Assembly: GCA_036785705.1 (NCBI GenBank)
Contig: JAWUZG010000001.1
Span: 3,410,001 to 3,474,000 of the forward strand
Source of the DNA: Acanthornis magna
Taxonomy: Eukaryota > Chordata > Aves > Passeriformes > Acanthizidae
Length of the DNA: 64,000 bases
Reading direction: 5' to 3'
The translations under genes were made by a program, and so were the position numbers. Within the stretch, counting starts at the first letter, position 1, and each line of letters opens with the position of its first letter. A model generated the notes under the pieces. The model was not told where the DNA came from. It saw only the letters and a program-made list of their open reading frames with translations, and searched no databases. Shown here piece by piece: positions 22,601 to 37,600 of this stretch.

Positions 22601-25600
22601 TCCTTGTGTTAATCAAATGACATGCTGGTAACATTTTCCCAAGGAGGCTTAGTATGTGCTGGTATTACATATATAGTAGGACTCCTGATTCCTGTCAAAA
22701 CAAGAGGAGCTTGGATCAGAAAGCAGTGGATGAAGAGTTTTACTTCTTGCAGGAACAGTTTCTAGAATCGACTGAAAGTCTAAAAATAAAATAAGAGAAG
22801 TGTTTTTTTCAGTTTTCCAAGTGTAGTTTCCCATGGAGACTAGGTAATGTATGAAGGAGAGGTTCAGAATGTTTGAGGTTCAGTCTAGGTCACTGCACTA
22901 AAATGTGAGAAGTTTTTTTTAAGTGTTTGCATTTGGGGAAGCTGCAGTAAGGAGATGCCAGAATATATGAGGTTTTGTAATCACTTGTATGGCTGTGAGG
23001 GTTTTGTTGTTTAAGAGGCATCGATTAGCTTTATCCTAGAAGTTACCTTTGAGTTGAGTGTAAAATACTCAGGCAGAAACAGAATTCTTTTATACTTGTT
23101 ATAAATCCTGTTACATGAAAAATCTTTGACATATGCTTGAAATCCTTTCATATTATTTTAAAGGTCAGCAACCTGCTTTTGCTCTATGGCACTGCATTCA
23201 GGGTGGAGTTTGGAGCAACCTGAAGAGTTGGGGTTTTTTTTACCTTGGACTTATATTTTCAGTGTTCTTTCAAGGCTAAGTTTTCTAGTCCAACCTTTGC
23301 AGTGTGTCCTTTATTTTAAATCAATGTATTGTTAAGCAGCTACTTTAAGACCTAATTTAAGAGCTGATTAATTAGAGTATTACTAACATTTTATAAAACT
23401 AGTGCTTAAATGAGCAGCTGTCACTCAAATTGATGAAGAGAGGTTTAATTCTAAAATCACTCTTTAAAAGTTTAAGTATTACTGGATCTTATTTGTGTAC
23501 AATAACCTACCATAGGATATAAACCAACAGGTAAGTATTTAAGGTTTGGTTATTTGACTTGTATTTTTGCCAGCTGTTGCAGATTTCATGATGAATGTTG
23601 TGAAGTTTTGGGTTTTCTCCTGAAGTTCGTGGTACTTTCTAGTAATGAGAGTGAGAATTGGAAGCATTTTCCAATTTCTCTGATTGAAAGAATGACAAAT
23701 TTGATTAAGTGATTTATTTAAGTGACATTATTATACACTATGTTTCTGGGGTTCATACTGATTTTGGACATGTTTATTTCTTCTGCAATATGTATTTCTA
23801 ATGGTATTTAGAAGATGGCTACACTTCACTATTAAAATTGATGTTTTTGCTGTTCTTCATTCAGGCACCAGAATTTCCTGAGTTCACAGCTAAGGTTCAG
23901 GAAGCAATAAGTTCCTTGGGTGGTAGTGTTTTTCCTAAACTTAACTGGAGTGCTCCAAGGGTAAGAATGCTCATTTAAAAAACTTATAAAAGATGTTATC
24001 ATGGAGAATTTTTTTCTTTAATCTTAATGCATTGGAAAGAAGCAGGGATTAAGGATTCTGATGAAGAAGTGATAGATAAGATATCAGTGAAGTGGTGGAT
24101 TAGAGATAGATGGTGATGGTGCATGTTTGGGGAGGCTGATGCCAGGCAGCACTGACTTTCTTAACTAAAACCCTATATCGTGGTCAGAGATGATTGTGTG
24201 ATGGTCAGGTTCTTTGTGTTTAGGATACTAGTTGAAAACTTTGCCTGGGATAAAGATTAAAAGCTCCACAGTTTTAAAAAAAACCAGTAAACTTCCCTCT
24301 AGTTATTTTTAGATACTCTTAACTATACCGACAGGATGGGTGCACCCGAATATTTTTGTTGTGTTCTCAAGAGACACATCAAGAATTCCAAGAAAGTTCC
24401 TGGTAGCAATAAGGCAAAAACTTAGTTTTCCAAATGGATTTACACTGCTTTCATTGGAGTATAAGAAAAACAGTAACTATTGTGTCTCTTTTAACCACTA
24501 ATGACGTTTTCCTTGAAATAAAAAAAAAAGAAATTTCTGCATGTATTTCAAATGTTGAATAATACTTAGATAGACCTGCAGCTTGCATTCCTTCCTGCTA
24601 GTAAAGGTATATTTGTGGATAATCTAATTTCTTTAGGATGCCTACTGGATAGCAATGAACAGCTCACTGAAATGTAAAGCTCTCAGTGACATCTTCCTCC
24701 TCTTCAAGAGTTCAGACTTCATAACTCGTGACCTCACTCAGCCGTAAGTAGATTTCCAGCAGACAATCTTAGTTATCCCCAGCCAGAACAAACAAAAGCA
24801 AACCAGAAAGACATTAAAGTAGCACATGCAACCAGTGTGCTGTGCCACTGTGGACTAAGACCATTTTTACTGAATTGCTTTCCAGAGCAAGTCATGTTTT
24901 ATTCTTGTTATTCATGGGATTTTTTGCATTCCTACCCCTCTTGGTGTTTACTTGTTGCTACCCTCCTTATTGGTGCCACTTCGTATGGTAATACAGTGTG
25001 ACTTTACCATGTCCTTTTCAAATTTTAAAGCTGTTGAGGTTTGTGAGGCTGCCTGGAAGATGCCTGAGACTTCATCTTATATGTTTCTAGAGCTTGTTCT
25101 GAACCCGAGTTCTTGTAGCTCTTGGAACAAATGCATTCCAGGTGACTAAGGATAGCAATTACAGATAAAATTAAAAATATGATGTGCTTGGAGTTTATTT
25201 TTATCTGCTCACATGAAGGGAGTACTTAATTGTATAGGAACAGTTTCCTCCTGTAGTACCTGCATCTCATTGATTTATGTCACTCATTTCTAAAATACAG
25301 CATTTTTCTGAAAGAAAATGAAGTAACTGGAGTTGATATTTCTGTTACTATGGTTACTTTTTTTTTTCCCCAGACAAGCAGAATTTCAAAGAAAAGAGGT
25401 AATCCATGGCTTGTATCTGAGAGATTGTTTTCCAGTAATTATTCAATGCTTATTTACATTACTGGATTATTTAGGAGACTCAGTCAAATTCAGAGCTCCA
25501 CGTGCCTTTTAGGTTACCAAGCATAACAGTCTCATGTCAGGTGGCTTATGGCTTGATAAAAATTTTCTTGTTTAAAGAGTGAAACTAGTTGCATTAATGC

Positions 25601-28600
25601 TGTGCAACTGCCTGCTTTTGTATTCCTGTAACTCTAATGAGACTCTCTTCCCCCAGTTTTTTGGTACATGGGAAAAAAATAAAAAGGCTGTTGACAGCAA
25701 GGCTGTCAGTCCAATTCTGAGGGGACTGACAGCCAATCTTCTGGGTAAGAGACTGAGGAGGAGGGGACAAGATACTGGAGTGAGAAAACAGTTTGAAAAG
25801 TATGTTGGGCTTAGAAAACAACTGTGAGAATTGAGAATTCATGATCCTGGGGTCGCAAAGAATGAAGGGGATGGAGGAGATGGGAAATCTATAGTTTACA
25901 TGTCAGAGGTGAATTCTCAGAGCCTTTGGTGCCTTGGCAAGGAGCTGCTTTTCATGGTTTCCCCTAATGAGAGGTGGGGTGTTGGGAGGATGGCTTGCTC
26001 AGAAGGTTGAGCAGTAAAATTTCATGTGTCCTTTGTTTCAGTGGTCTTCTGGACTGATTCTTGTAGGTCTGAAAAGAACTGCACATTTTTGTCATCCCTT
26101 TGTGAGTGTTAAATAATATGGGTTTTGTTTTTTACTGTCCTCCTCTATAAAGAGGTCCAGCAAAAAGTACCCAGAGCTCCTTGCAGAAGTCCTGTTTGGT
26201 TAACTGTTTCTTAGTGAGTTTGGGAGACAAGCAAGTGTTTAGCAAGTGCCACTTGATTTAGATATGGCAACTCTGTGTGTGTGTTTATTTGTATGGTAGA
26301 ATGAATTGGCCCAACCACCTTCACTGATCCTGAAGTCAGTGCATTTTCTGTCAGGTTTAACCTCATATCAGTTACTGTCAGTGCCTCAGCTCTTCACCCC
26401 TGCAGTCAGCACTGACTTGGTGGGAGAGGCAATGAGATTCTAGTGGCTGTGGTGTGAGGTTTCACAGCATGGCCTTGAACCATCAGTGATTTCACCTTAA
26501 ATTCACACAAGAGCAGCAGTGGCTGAGCAGCCCATAGCAGGCACACTCCCTTCTCCTGATCCTGCTGTAGGAGAATAACCTTTTGCAGAAAGGCAACACC
26601 TCAAACTCCACTGGTCCAGTCCATTTAGGCTCCTGTCCCAATGTGATAAGACGACCAGATAGCGCAGCTCAGCTAAGGTGGTAAATAAGTAAATCTTACG
26701 ACATGATCATGGGAAATCACATTGCTCTCTGTGTGTATCTTAGATTTTATGAATATGTCATACTTGATTAAAGCATTTTTTATTGTCCACTCTCAGCTTT
26801 GTATTTCTAAATTACTAAGTTATTTGTACAAAATGTCCCCAAGCAGTGTAATGATTATTGCTAAATCGGAACAGTGGTCGTCCTTAATTATACCATTGAT
26901 TAGGTGCCAGTTCACTAGTCCTTAGCAAGCAGAAATTAAAAATGTAGCTGGCATAAGAACCTGAAGTGCTGAACAAATGAAAATTACATACATAATGCAT
27001 CCAAATCCCTTGGAAGGACTACGTTTTTATCCTATGAGGGAGGATAAATGCACTATATTTCTACTTTCATTAATACTCAGTATGGTCTTAAAGTTTCTTG
27101 TCCTGTGTAAGTAACAGCTGAAGTGCTGAGTACCCTTTTTTGTTGTTGTTGTTTTGTTTCCTGTTTAATTGTGTGACCTTAAATATCCACTTCTTGTATC
27201 ATAATATGATAAACATTTTGCAATGGCCATTTGTATGTCTGGGTTTTGATCTAGAAATTTAGGCCAGGGATGTGGGACTTAAGACAAGCAACTTTCTTTT
27301 GCTTTTTGCTTCGTCTCCCATTTCCTGCCTGCCTCTATACATTGGTCACGTCAGGGAATGCTCTTGCTGTAATTTTCAACTGTCTCGAGTTCTGAGGAAA
27401 CTCTAACCATGTAATGCTTCAATAGAAACCATTAAAAAATATGGTCTTGATGCAAATATACAGAACATGATTAGGTTGCATTGACTGTTTTAAAAGTTGA
27501 GATTCTTTCATGATGTTGACACTTTGGTTGAAAAGTTCAGACTAATGAATTAACTTTCCTGCTTGATAATTTTATATAAATTTACAAGGACTTCAGAGTG
27601 ATAAACTCATTAATGCAGTTGATGCTGTTTCTGCTTCATAGTCAGCATTGTATTTTACTTAGCTGAGTTCACAAAAAATCTTGTGGGTGGTGTGATCTTA
27701 ACTTTTCAGGCATTAATGTAGGCTTTCAGAAACTTAGTGTTGTGTCTATTTGATTAAAAAAAACCCTTTCTAACTGGGATTTCTGTTAAGTGATTAAAAC
27801 TCGTCTTTTGAACAAAAAACTCTATGTAGCTCTGATGGATGTATTGGTTTAGAAAACAGTTTTATTCCCTGTTGTTAGAATGGGTGGACTATGTTTTGTT
27901 AAAACATGATTGATTGCCCACCTTGAGAGAGGTAGAAATATTAGCTATACTTTTAATGATGTGATAATGCCCTTGCATTCTGACCACATTTGGGATACAA
28001 GACTTAATACTTCTAGCATTGAATTCCAAACTGTAGGGAAATTGCAAAGTTTTCCTGAGATGTGGAGAAATAACAGCCTGTGTTCTCTTATCAGAACGTA
28101 GGAGGCAGTGTTGGATCGTGAAGAATGTGCCTTGGTACTCCAATATCTTTTTGCAAGAACAGGAGCTGTTAGTTTTGACTTTATTATAATCTGTTTCGAG
28201 GTAGGCAGTTCCACACAAGAGGATGTGGAAAATGAGGCCTTTGATGATAATTGTTTTTCTTGATGTTTTACTCTTGCCCCATTTTTCCTAGCAATTTACA
28301 GTGTAGTACAAGATCCTCTTTTTGAGTGGTGCATGAATTTCCTGTTTATTTTAGTCCTCTAAGTTCCAGCCAGGTTCAATATTCAAGGAATAAAGATACA
28401 GTTCAAAGGCTGTTAGAAGCTTCTCCTCTAGATTTTTTTTTTTTTTTTTAATTTAGGTTTTAAAATTAACTATGAGATAATAGCAGGGAAGTGTCAGGTA
28501 CAGAATAAATTTTAGAATTCTCATCATATTCATATTTCTTAATTATCCACAGAATAATCTCACTGATTTGCAAATGAGTTCATGGCTTTCTAAGAGGGTA

Positions 28601-31600
28601 GGTACTGGAGAATCTTGCCAGTCTTCTTAAATTGCTTTTCTCAGTGCTGAAAACTGACCTGCATAATGGCTTTGTGTAGTGTGTCTTGTGGTCAAGTATG
28701 ACTTGGAATTTGACAGAGCTGCTACATGTGAAGAGAGTTTGATTCCTTCTGATCTTGATATCTACCTGTAACTCTGCAAAAAAGCTGTTGACCACAACAT
28801 AGCAAAAGAGTTTGATCCCTTCATCAGTAGTACTCAAAATGACAGTTTTCAGAGGCTTCGGAAAATACAGCCTAGGCATGTCTCAATTTGGGTTTCCTGA
28901 AGTCTTTCTGATTGTTCTTTCAAGTACTTCCAAAGCTGAATAGGCTGTGGGTTGGAGACACCCCACTTAGCATTGTGCCTCTAGTGATTAAAAGGCCATC
29001 TGTAATACCTGAGTTCAGATGGATCTCAACAATTAATGCTACAATAAGCTGGTAAAATATATAAAATTGCAACCTTAAGTCATCCAAAATTTACTCCCCA
29101 AATAAAAGTGGCGTTTTGTCAATGAAAACTCATGATAATATTTAGAAGGAAAATTAGATTACGAAAACATGAGTTTATTTTGTCTTACACTGTGTTCACC
29201 CATTTTTTCCTCATTTGTACTCAGACCTGTGTCATTAAGGCTCAGAAAACATACCCTTACTGTGTCTTGCAGTATTTTTTTCTCTATTTGTCATTTTGCC
29301 TGTTTGCTTGATTTGGCAGCAATACCTGCGCAGTCTGTGGGGCTTGGGATGGCACCCAAGGATTTAATTTTCTGACTTAAAAGGAAAGAGGAACCATCCT
29401 TCCCCACATAGCTCTTACCCAAAATATTTGAGGGTTGAGCTAGGGAATAATTTTGATATAAGGCTGTAATTTTTTGCCTGCTGTAAAAGACTGTGTGTTA
29501 CTGGAATGAAGCAGCTTGCAGGTACCCCAGTCTCAGATACGGTGTCTGTGAGAGGTAATACAGGTCCTCATGTGCAGGGACTGTAAAACTCCATGTGCTG
29601 GACTTCAGCTGCCTTTATAGACAGAGTTTATTATTGGCTTTGTGTGTGGGGGGGATGTTTTCTTCAGCATGGTAGGCATATACTCTAGTAAGACAAGAAT
29701 TTTGAGTCTAGCAAAACTGTGAGCTCTCATGGGTTTGTTTCTGTTGCCTTGACAGATCTTAAATTGCGGGGAATCTAAACTGTAGTTGAAGGATGTTATC
29801 TGTTTACACAGGCTTACAGATATATATATATGATGTGTTTGATCACAGTGCTTTTGGAAAGCCTGCCTGTATTGCCCTACTTTTCTGCATGTTGTGGATA
29901 TTAAAGTCTAAACTAAAATGTGTGAAATATATTTCTGCTGGCAGCGTACAGAATGAACTCTTACAACAGATCTTCAAACCAAAGGCCAGGCAGCCATGTC
30001 TTACAAATGCAATGTTTATATGAGACTTTCGGGTTGCTGAATGAAGTTCACTGCCAAAAGGAGATCCTATAAATACTGCATTTAGGACTATTGCTCAGCA
30101 GTGACCCTTAACACAGTTCTGTGCTTCCGAGTAGTTTGTTGCCAATAAGGTCAGGGAGTAGAACTGAAAGAAAAATGCATGCTCTTTTGTGAATACCTTT
30201 TGAAAGCTACAGAATCTATTGCTAAGTTTGCTGTAAAATGACAAAAAGATAGATCGAAGTTGACTTGGCTTATAAATACCTTCATTCTTGATAGTTCCTG
30301 AAAGGAGACCCACAGAATCAGCTACTGACAAGGGACAAAACCTTGACATCTGCTTGCCGTTATGGAACTAGTTTTGTTTATTCCCACTCTCAAGAGATTT
30401 GTAGGAGTATTTCTTAAGGCTCTTAATTTAGAAAGACACCATGCTACAGAATCAGAAGTGCCGAGCAGCAGTGCTGTTTTGTATCCTTTATTCATGGAAA
30501 TGAACTGCTGTAAGGCATGATGATGTGTCTCTGTTGTGTGGTTTGGGAAGTTAAACATTAAAAGTACTTGGGAAAACATGCTGCAGTGAAACTGGATTCG
30601 ATTGCTCAAGTTTATCAGGTTTTTGAGAATTCAGTTTTGCCAACATAAAAGTACAAAGGGAAAGGAGCAGCACTGTTGATTCAAACAGAAATAAATCAAC
30701 AGTGAATAAACACATTTTGAATACTTCCCTGTCTGGATTTAAGCCCATCCAAATTGCACTAGAAGAAAAGAGGTGATTTCTTTTTTCCCCTGTGATAATT
30801 GTCAAAAGGAGGGTTGTTGTTATGTATTGCATTTACTTGCTTTGTACATATTGGAAATAATTTCACAGAAGTTTTTGTTTCACAATTTGGGGTTATTTTT
30901 CTCACTATGGCTAAAATCTTACATGTAAAGCAGATTTTGAAGCCTGTGCCTTACTTTTCCAGATTTATTCACTGTACTGATGATTCCCCTGATCCTTCAT
31001 TGAACTATGAGGTAGGACTCCTTGCATGATTTCTAAGTAATTTAAAGGAATTGCTCAAAGGCTGGGTGATGTTTGTGCTTGGGTTTGTATCCATAAAATG
31101 TGTTACATTTGTTTTATTCGTGTTGCTTTGGATATGAAGGGAAGTCTGGTTCAGCACTGCAGGTCATAAGGAGTTCATTTAATTGCAGATCAGGTGAGCT
31201 AAAGTACAGACTTGAGAAGCTTCCTTGCAATGTCCTCTCATGTTTGTCACGTTTTGACAGGAAGGACAAGTTCAGAAGCTCAAAGTTGTGTATTTTTGAT
31301 GGTGAGCTGCTTTTGAGCATCATGCTGAGGTTACCAGGGGTGAGGCTTGCTGTAGTGGCTGGGGACATCCTGAACTGAAGTGGTCTGTCACATCTTGTTT
31401 CCTCTGTTTGTTACCAGATTAAAATGTACAGCTAGAGATGCTTTAAACTGTTCATGTGGAGCTGTTGCTCTTATGGTAACATCTAGTCATCTCTAATAAT
31501 AGTTTTTATGTAAATACAACATTTGTCATCATCCCGTGGGCTTAAAGGGCTTTTGAAAAGTGAATGAACTTTGTTTTATTTTAAAGCACTAACAAGTGTG

Positions 31601-34600
31601 CTTTAAAGATACAGGACATCTAAAAGTTGGAACAGAGTTTCACGTTTACACTGTAATTAGGAATGTCATGTCTGGCTACTGAAGCTTTCTGCTGCAGTTT
31701 AAAGGGGTTGGGAGTTTCGAGTATCCAGCAGCAGTAACTGGGACCTTCAAAAACATGGATCCTTCTTAGTAGTTCAGCTTAGGAAATGTAGAAACTTGAG
31801 AAAGTGCCAGAGAGATGCTTTAATTCCCAGGCAGTCTGTCCTATTGACTATAATAGTTTGCTTTCTATTTCTATCCCGTGTCCTTATTTTAACTGGTTTG
31901 TGCCTTCAAAGGCGTCACAGAATTCTGCTTGGGTGTGTACCAGAATAGAGGTTGATTTGGATAAATTTAATTCTGCTCATCAGCTCCTTTGACTAGGGAG
32001 CAACTTTCTGCCAATTCCATGACAGATTTGTTGTGTTGTACAGCAGGGTTTTTATTTTCCATGCTTCATCATTAATGTAACTTGGAAGTTGTTTCATAAA
32101 TGATTTCACAGTTATAAATACTGTACAAAGTGGAAGAGCATAAGATAATTAAGGTGGGAAGGGGCCTCAGGAGGTCTCTAGTCCATCCTCATGCTCAAAG
32201 CTGGGTAAGGAAGGAGATCATATTGTCTTGCTTCGCATTTTATAAAATCTGGTGTGAAAACCTCAGTGGGTGGAGGCTGCATAGCCTCTGTAAGGGAGCT
32301 GTTCCAATGCTTGACAGTCTTCATGGTTTGTTATGCCCAGTGTGAAACTTTCTGCTTTTAACTAGTTTAGGCTATATGGTCTTTAGAGGTGCCTTCCAAC
32401 TGAAAACATTTGTGATTCTCTGAGATGAATAATAAATTTAATTGTTTTGAAATATTTGCAATGATTATGTGAACTGCAGTTTAAGATTGTTTTGTTTTCT
32501 AGTATCAGTGGTCATCTTATCATTACAGCAAAACTATAGACCTAAAAGGCAGACCTGTTGACAAAAGGATGCTGTTACTTTTCTGAAACAATACTTTGTC
32601 ATTTGTTTTTCCTCCACAGCTTGTTCTTCGCAAATGGTGTGAACTAATCCCTGGTGCAGAATTCAGATGCTTTGTCAAGGAAAACAAGCTTTTAGGTAAG
32701 GAATTTCTTAAAAACAAAATTATTAGATGAAGTTTTGAGGAGTTCCTCTGGTTCCTTGAATGAGAACTACATCTGAAGAGAGTTCTTTCTTTTCACACCT
32801 CATTTCTGAAATTAATGGTTTATTCTTTCTGTAATTTAGAATGTGGTTTGCCACATCTTGCTTTCCACTGTATTTGAAAGCCTGACAGCACAGCGTGGTT
32901 GCCATTACAGTGGGAATATTCTTAATTTTTTGTTAATTTAAAAACTTCACCCAAAGGCAGGTTTGTGAGTGGTTCTTTTATATTCAGGGGCAAATTGTAT
33001 CATCTCCAACTGGCAGAATGAATACAGAGGCAGTTTTGTATTGTGCTGCAAAGACTTGACCCCATGTGCGTATTCTATGCAGAAAGTTGGGGAGGTCAGA
33101 ACATCTCCACAGGTGTAGGAGGTGTCTTGAGTTCATATTAAATTCAGTGTAGCTTACTTAGAATCCGTTGTTCTGTTACTCTGGTGCAGAATCCTAAATG
33201 TAAAACTTTTCAAGTGGCACTGAAGAACCAGGGTATCCACAGCATGCACAGAACTGGTGGGTGCACTGGGAGACCTCTGACAGCTGGAGAACAGGAAGAT
33301 TGTGCTAGAGCGTGTGTTGTAGGCAGCTGAGTAGGGTAAATTTGGGGTAATTTAGGGTAAATTTACCTCAGGTTTACTCCTCTGGCTGTGTTGACTATTC
33401 TCTGCGGACTATAGCAGGAGGTGAGATACCAGTGCACATACAGGTGCTGCTTGAATTGAGGGGTTTAATTTCAGGCTAAGTACTACTCTGGAGTTTGGAT
33501 TTGGTTTTGGTGTGATCTACCATGAAATCTTGAGAGATGAACAGAAACTCAAATAGCAGAGGATTAGTGCACATTTGTTCTTAACAAGGTTGAATCATTC
33601 TGCCTGAACTCTTCTAACAAGGAAATGTTTTAGCAATGATGGAGCAAATCCAGCCTTTACAGGAAGGAAGGTGAATTTTTTTTGCTTTGTGATAAAACCA
33701 GGCTTGCTCACTTTGCCTCTCTCATGCCTACATATTCACAAGCACAAAGCTCCATATCTACAAGTGGTCTGTCCAGGGTTCCTTGGGATATGGAAGGCCA
33801 GGGATGTTGGCCTCATTGTTTCTTCTGTCTTCTCATGGGGACTGTGGGCTTGTTTTGGCTATGCCTTTTTGTACCTCTTGGGAGCTGTCAGCAATTTGTT
33901 GCTCCATCCAGTCCCACCTCTGTGAACCTTTAGGAACGTACTCCCTGTTGTTTCCTGATCTGGGTTTCCTATGGAGCTGCGCATTGATGTTTTGAGCTGT
34001 GCTAATCCAGGTGCTGTCAACACACACCATTCTCCTAAGCCCTTTTATTTGGCTGTTCCTGGTGTTCCTATGCTCATCTTCCCATTTTCTCTCCATTTAT
34101 GCCAGTTGCAAATGTATTAGAGTTCTCTGTAACAGAGTTTATCTTCCTAATTGCAGAGATTCTCTATTAAGTCAGTATTGCTTAATGGCTTCTGACAAAG
34201 CTTTTTGAAAGAAGACCTGAATCCTGTCTTGTTTTGTGATGCTGGGACACCACAACTGCCAGAGATACACATTGCTGTAATAACCTCTAAAACGTTTGAA
34301 TGTAGATTTGTTATAGAATATGTATTTATATTTATATATAAATATTTACTTTTAACTACCTCAGAGCATTCACACACTGGCTAATAAAACACTGTATATT
34401 TCATGACTAGGTTTTGAGATCTAGTAGATCTGCCATTATGGGATTTTTTTTTAAGCTAGCACTCCAGCTGCATTTCTGAAGATAGTTCCAAGATTTTTCA
34501 CAATATGTTCCCATGCTCTTAAAATTAATAAGCCTGTCAGTCAAACTAAGGAGTGATACTTGCGGTACAGTGAATGATTTTCCAGTTACACATCTGCATC

Positions 34601-37600
34601 CCCTGAGAGGCCATCATCTCTTGGCTTTTGTTTTTTAGACTCAAGCTTTGCTGTGGTATTAAAAATTCAAAGTTCCACTGACATCATAAACTTTTTATAT
34701 GATTTTTTTAAAAAGAGCACGTCTGTGGAGGTAGTCAGCATTGTCTTACAGTAAAACTCTGTGTTTTGTGTATGGTTCAAACAGCAAACTGATGTCACTG
34801 ATACATCTTCCTTGAGGAATTCTGTCTCATTTTGTATGTAAATAGCCTGAATTACTTGTTCTGCACTGATGGGGCAGGTCTGGGATTTGACATTTGTCAA
34901 GCAGGGTATTGCAATGTTTTATGTTGACACATCCTGTATGTCACTCAAGATGCACGCAAGTGTATAATCCTGTCGATGTCATTTTAAAGCATTGTCTTGT
35001 AGACAAATGTATGAAATTAAGAACTTGTAGGAGGGATGGTTTTTCTGGTGTTACATAGGCAAGAAAGCCCTTGAAGGAGCAAATGGGAGCACAAAGGTAC
35101 TGGCCTGCCTGCCTTCTCACTGATTTTGGGGTTTGAGGTTTCACCTGGAGTGCCTTATCAAACCAGGCAAATGTTATTCCATGCTTAAAAAATCCTTTAA
35201 ATGAGAATCTGTGGTATCCAAGGCTCTATCATCTTTGCTAATATGCACACTTAGCCTCCACCCCTGTCCTTTCATGGTTCCAAATTGTGGTCCCTACATG
35301 TGATGTGCAGAACAAGACTTTTGACTAGAGTAACCAAAGGGAATAAAACTGAAAGGATAAGACAGGAGCTGAAAACAAACACAGGCAAACGCTCCTCCTG
35401 AAATTCACTTAAAAATAGTCAAATCGTGCATATAAAATGATGTTCACAAAATGTAGGACAGAGCTGTTCAAGGAAGAGATTCCTAATGGAAGTACTTTTA
35501 GTATAGCAGAATAAAGCCAAACAGTAGGTTATTGATAAATGGTAGAAACTTGGGAAAACCCCATCTTCTGTGTCTGATAACTGCATTTTTTCTGGCTGGT
35601 TTTTTTGCATGCCTAGAGCTCTTTATAATTGCAATTAACTGAAATTATTGACAGGTATATCACAGAGGGACTACACCCAATACTACGATCATATCTCTAA
35701 GCAACATGAGGAGATCTGTAGATCCATACAGGAGTTTTTCAAGAAACACATACAGTATAAATTCTTGGATGAAGACTGTAAGTATCTTGAGGGTATCTGT
35801 GGGTATGCATCTCTCTCTTCATAGCTATTGCTTTCATGGGGCTTGGTTCTCTTTAGCTTGGGAGAGTCTGAAAGCTCTTGTGGCTACAGCATGTGGAGGA
35901 GCAAAGGTTTGGAATTACATTAACAACAAAAAACCCTGAAGGAATAGGCTGGAGCTCTTCAAGAAGACACAATAAATGAATCAAAGTTCCCTTCAGAAGG
36001 CATAATAACTTTTTTTTTTTTTTTAAGGCTTTTTACCCTTATACTTAAAAACAATTTTTATATCAGAAAAGCGAGGTAGGAGATCCTTGACAAAAGGCAT
36101 TCAGTAGTAAGAAGACTTCTTGTGTATAAAGACGTTTTCAGATGTTTGCTGCTAAATTATTGATGTATTCCTTGAATAAAGGATTTTTAAGTTTCTTTCC
36201 AAGAGGTTTTAATTATTTCTCCTAGAATATCAATGCACACCAGGTTAGGTGCTGAAACCTTTGAATAAAGGCCACAGTATTCGATACATCTAAGCAGCCT
36301 GAGTAAATTGTCTTGTTCTTTAAATGTGAAGTCCTTTGCAAATTTGATTTGGAATAGTTTTCTAACATGGTGTAGTGAGAATTGAATGGTTTTGCATTGT
36401 GATGGGTGATCAATAGTGGTGAAAAGCATGATGAAGAAATTTAAATTAGGTCTAGCATACAAACCTCAGTTTAGTAAAATCCATAAACATAAGAATTTTC
36501 TGGCACTTTTATTGTCATCTCTAAAGCTTTGAAAATTGAATCTTTAGGTAAGTTTTTAATATTATTATTTTACTGAGCCACCAGAGCAATCAAATAAATC
36601 TCTCCTCTCTGACTGTCTGAAAAAGGTACCTTCAAGTCTCAGTCTCTGTTGCATTAAAATTTTTAATAATTTGACTCTGCAGAGCTTCTTTGTTTCAGTC
36701 CAGAGAAGTTCTTATGGACTGCTGCTTGGAGAAGACCAGTAGAATCAGTACACTAATTTAATAGGTCCATGGCCTTATATTTTGAAGTAAGATCAGTCAT
36801 ATAGATCTGGCATTCTGATTACTGCCTTTTAATTTTCCTCTGTGTTCCAGTGTAATTTTAGCTGGTATGTAATCAACTGATAGATAAGAATTCAGGGCAC
36901 TATTTTTGGAAATTGATGCCTAGATTTAGGCTCTGAAACTGCTTTCTGGTGATCTGAAAGGTCTGAAATGTCATCTTATGTAAAGGATGCCATCTGAGTT
37001 GCCTTGAGGGAAAAGGAGGTTTCAGGGCAACCTTCTGGGATGAAGGTTTGTTAACCTTTTATTCTTAGGCACTAAATACTGGTCCATCTGCAGAGAAATG
37101 CCATGCAGAAAATGTCTTCTGGGGTTTTGTGGGTGGGTTTTTTTTACCGCATTTCATTTATCCCCCATCATTTCCCTTGATCCACTGCCTGGTAGCATAT
37201 GTGTTGTTAACAAAAATCTGGGTTTGCTTGTTTGTTTGCTTTTAAAAGGAAAGGTATTACAGCTTTTTTCCTGACTTCTTGTTTCATTGGGGATTTTGAT
37301 GCTGTTTGCTCTGCTTTTTCCAGTTGGTCTGGTAGCATCTCCAGATGGAAGAGTTGAGTCAGAGCAACTGAAGCATTGCAGAGTCAGAGCAGTAGGATAA
37401 CAGATGGGTGAATGCTTTATAAATACTTCTAAATTATGTTAGAACCTTCTAAATACCTTTGATAAGAGCCCAGTAAGAGCAGTGTTTTGGAGGTGTTGAT
37501 ACTGCAGAGCTGGGCCTTGGCTTTCCCTCTGTTTGGAGCAGTTTCTGATGAAGTTTCACTACAGTCTCACTGGCACAGGACACTCCTGCTCTGAGGTGGT

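Larger units (their letters stand above)
24744..30962 (+). other. CDC123: CDC123 intron 6 (6.2 kb)
   Basis: The largest intron: AT-rich, with a possible 25-nt cryptic exon at 25374-25398, a perfect 12-bp inverted repeat at 25701-25734 and a T17 run at 28433-28449. No recognisable CR1. Confidence 0.55.
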
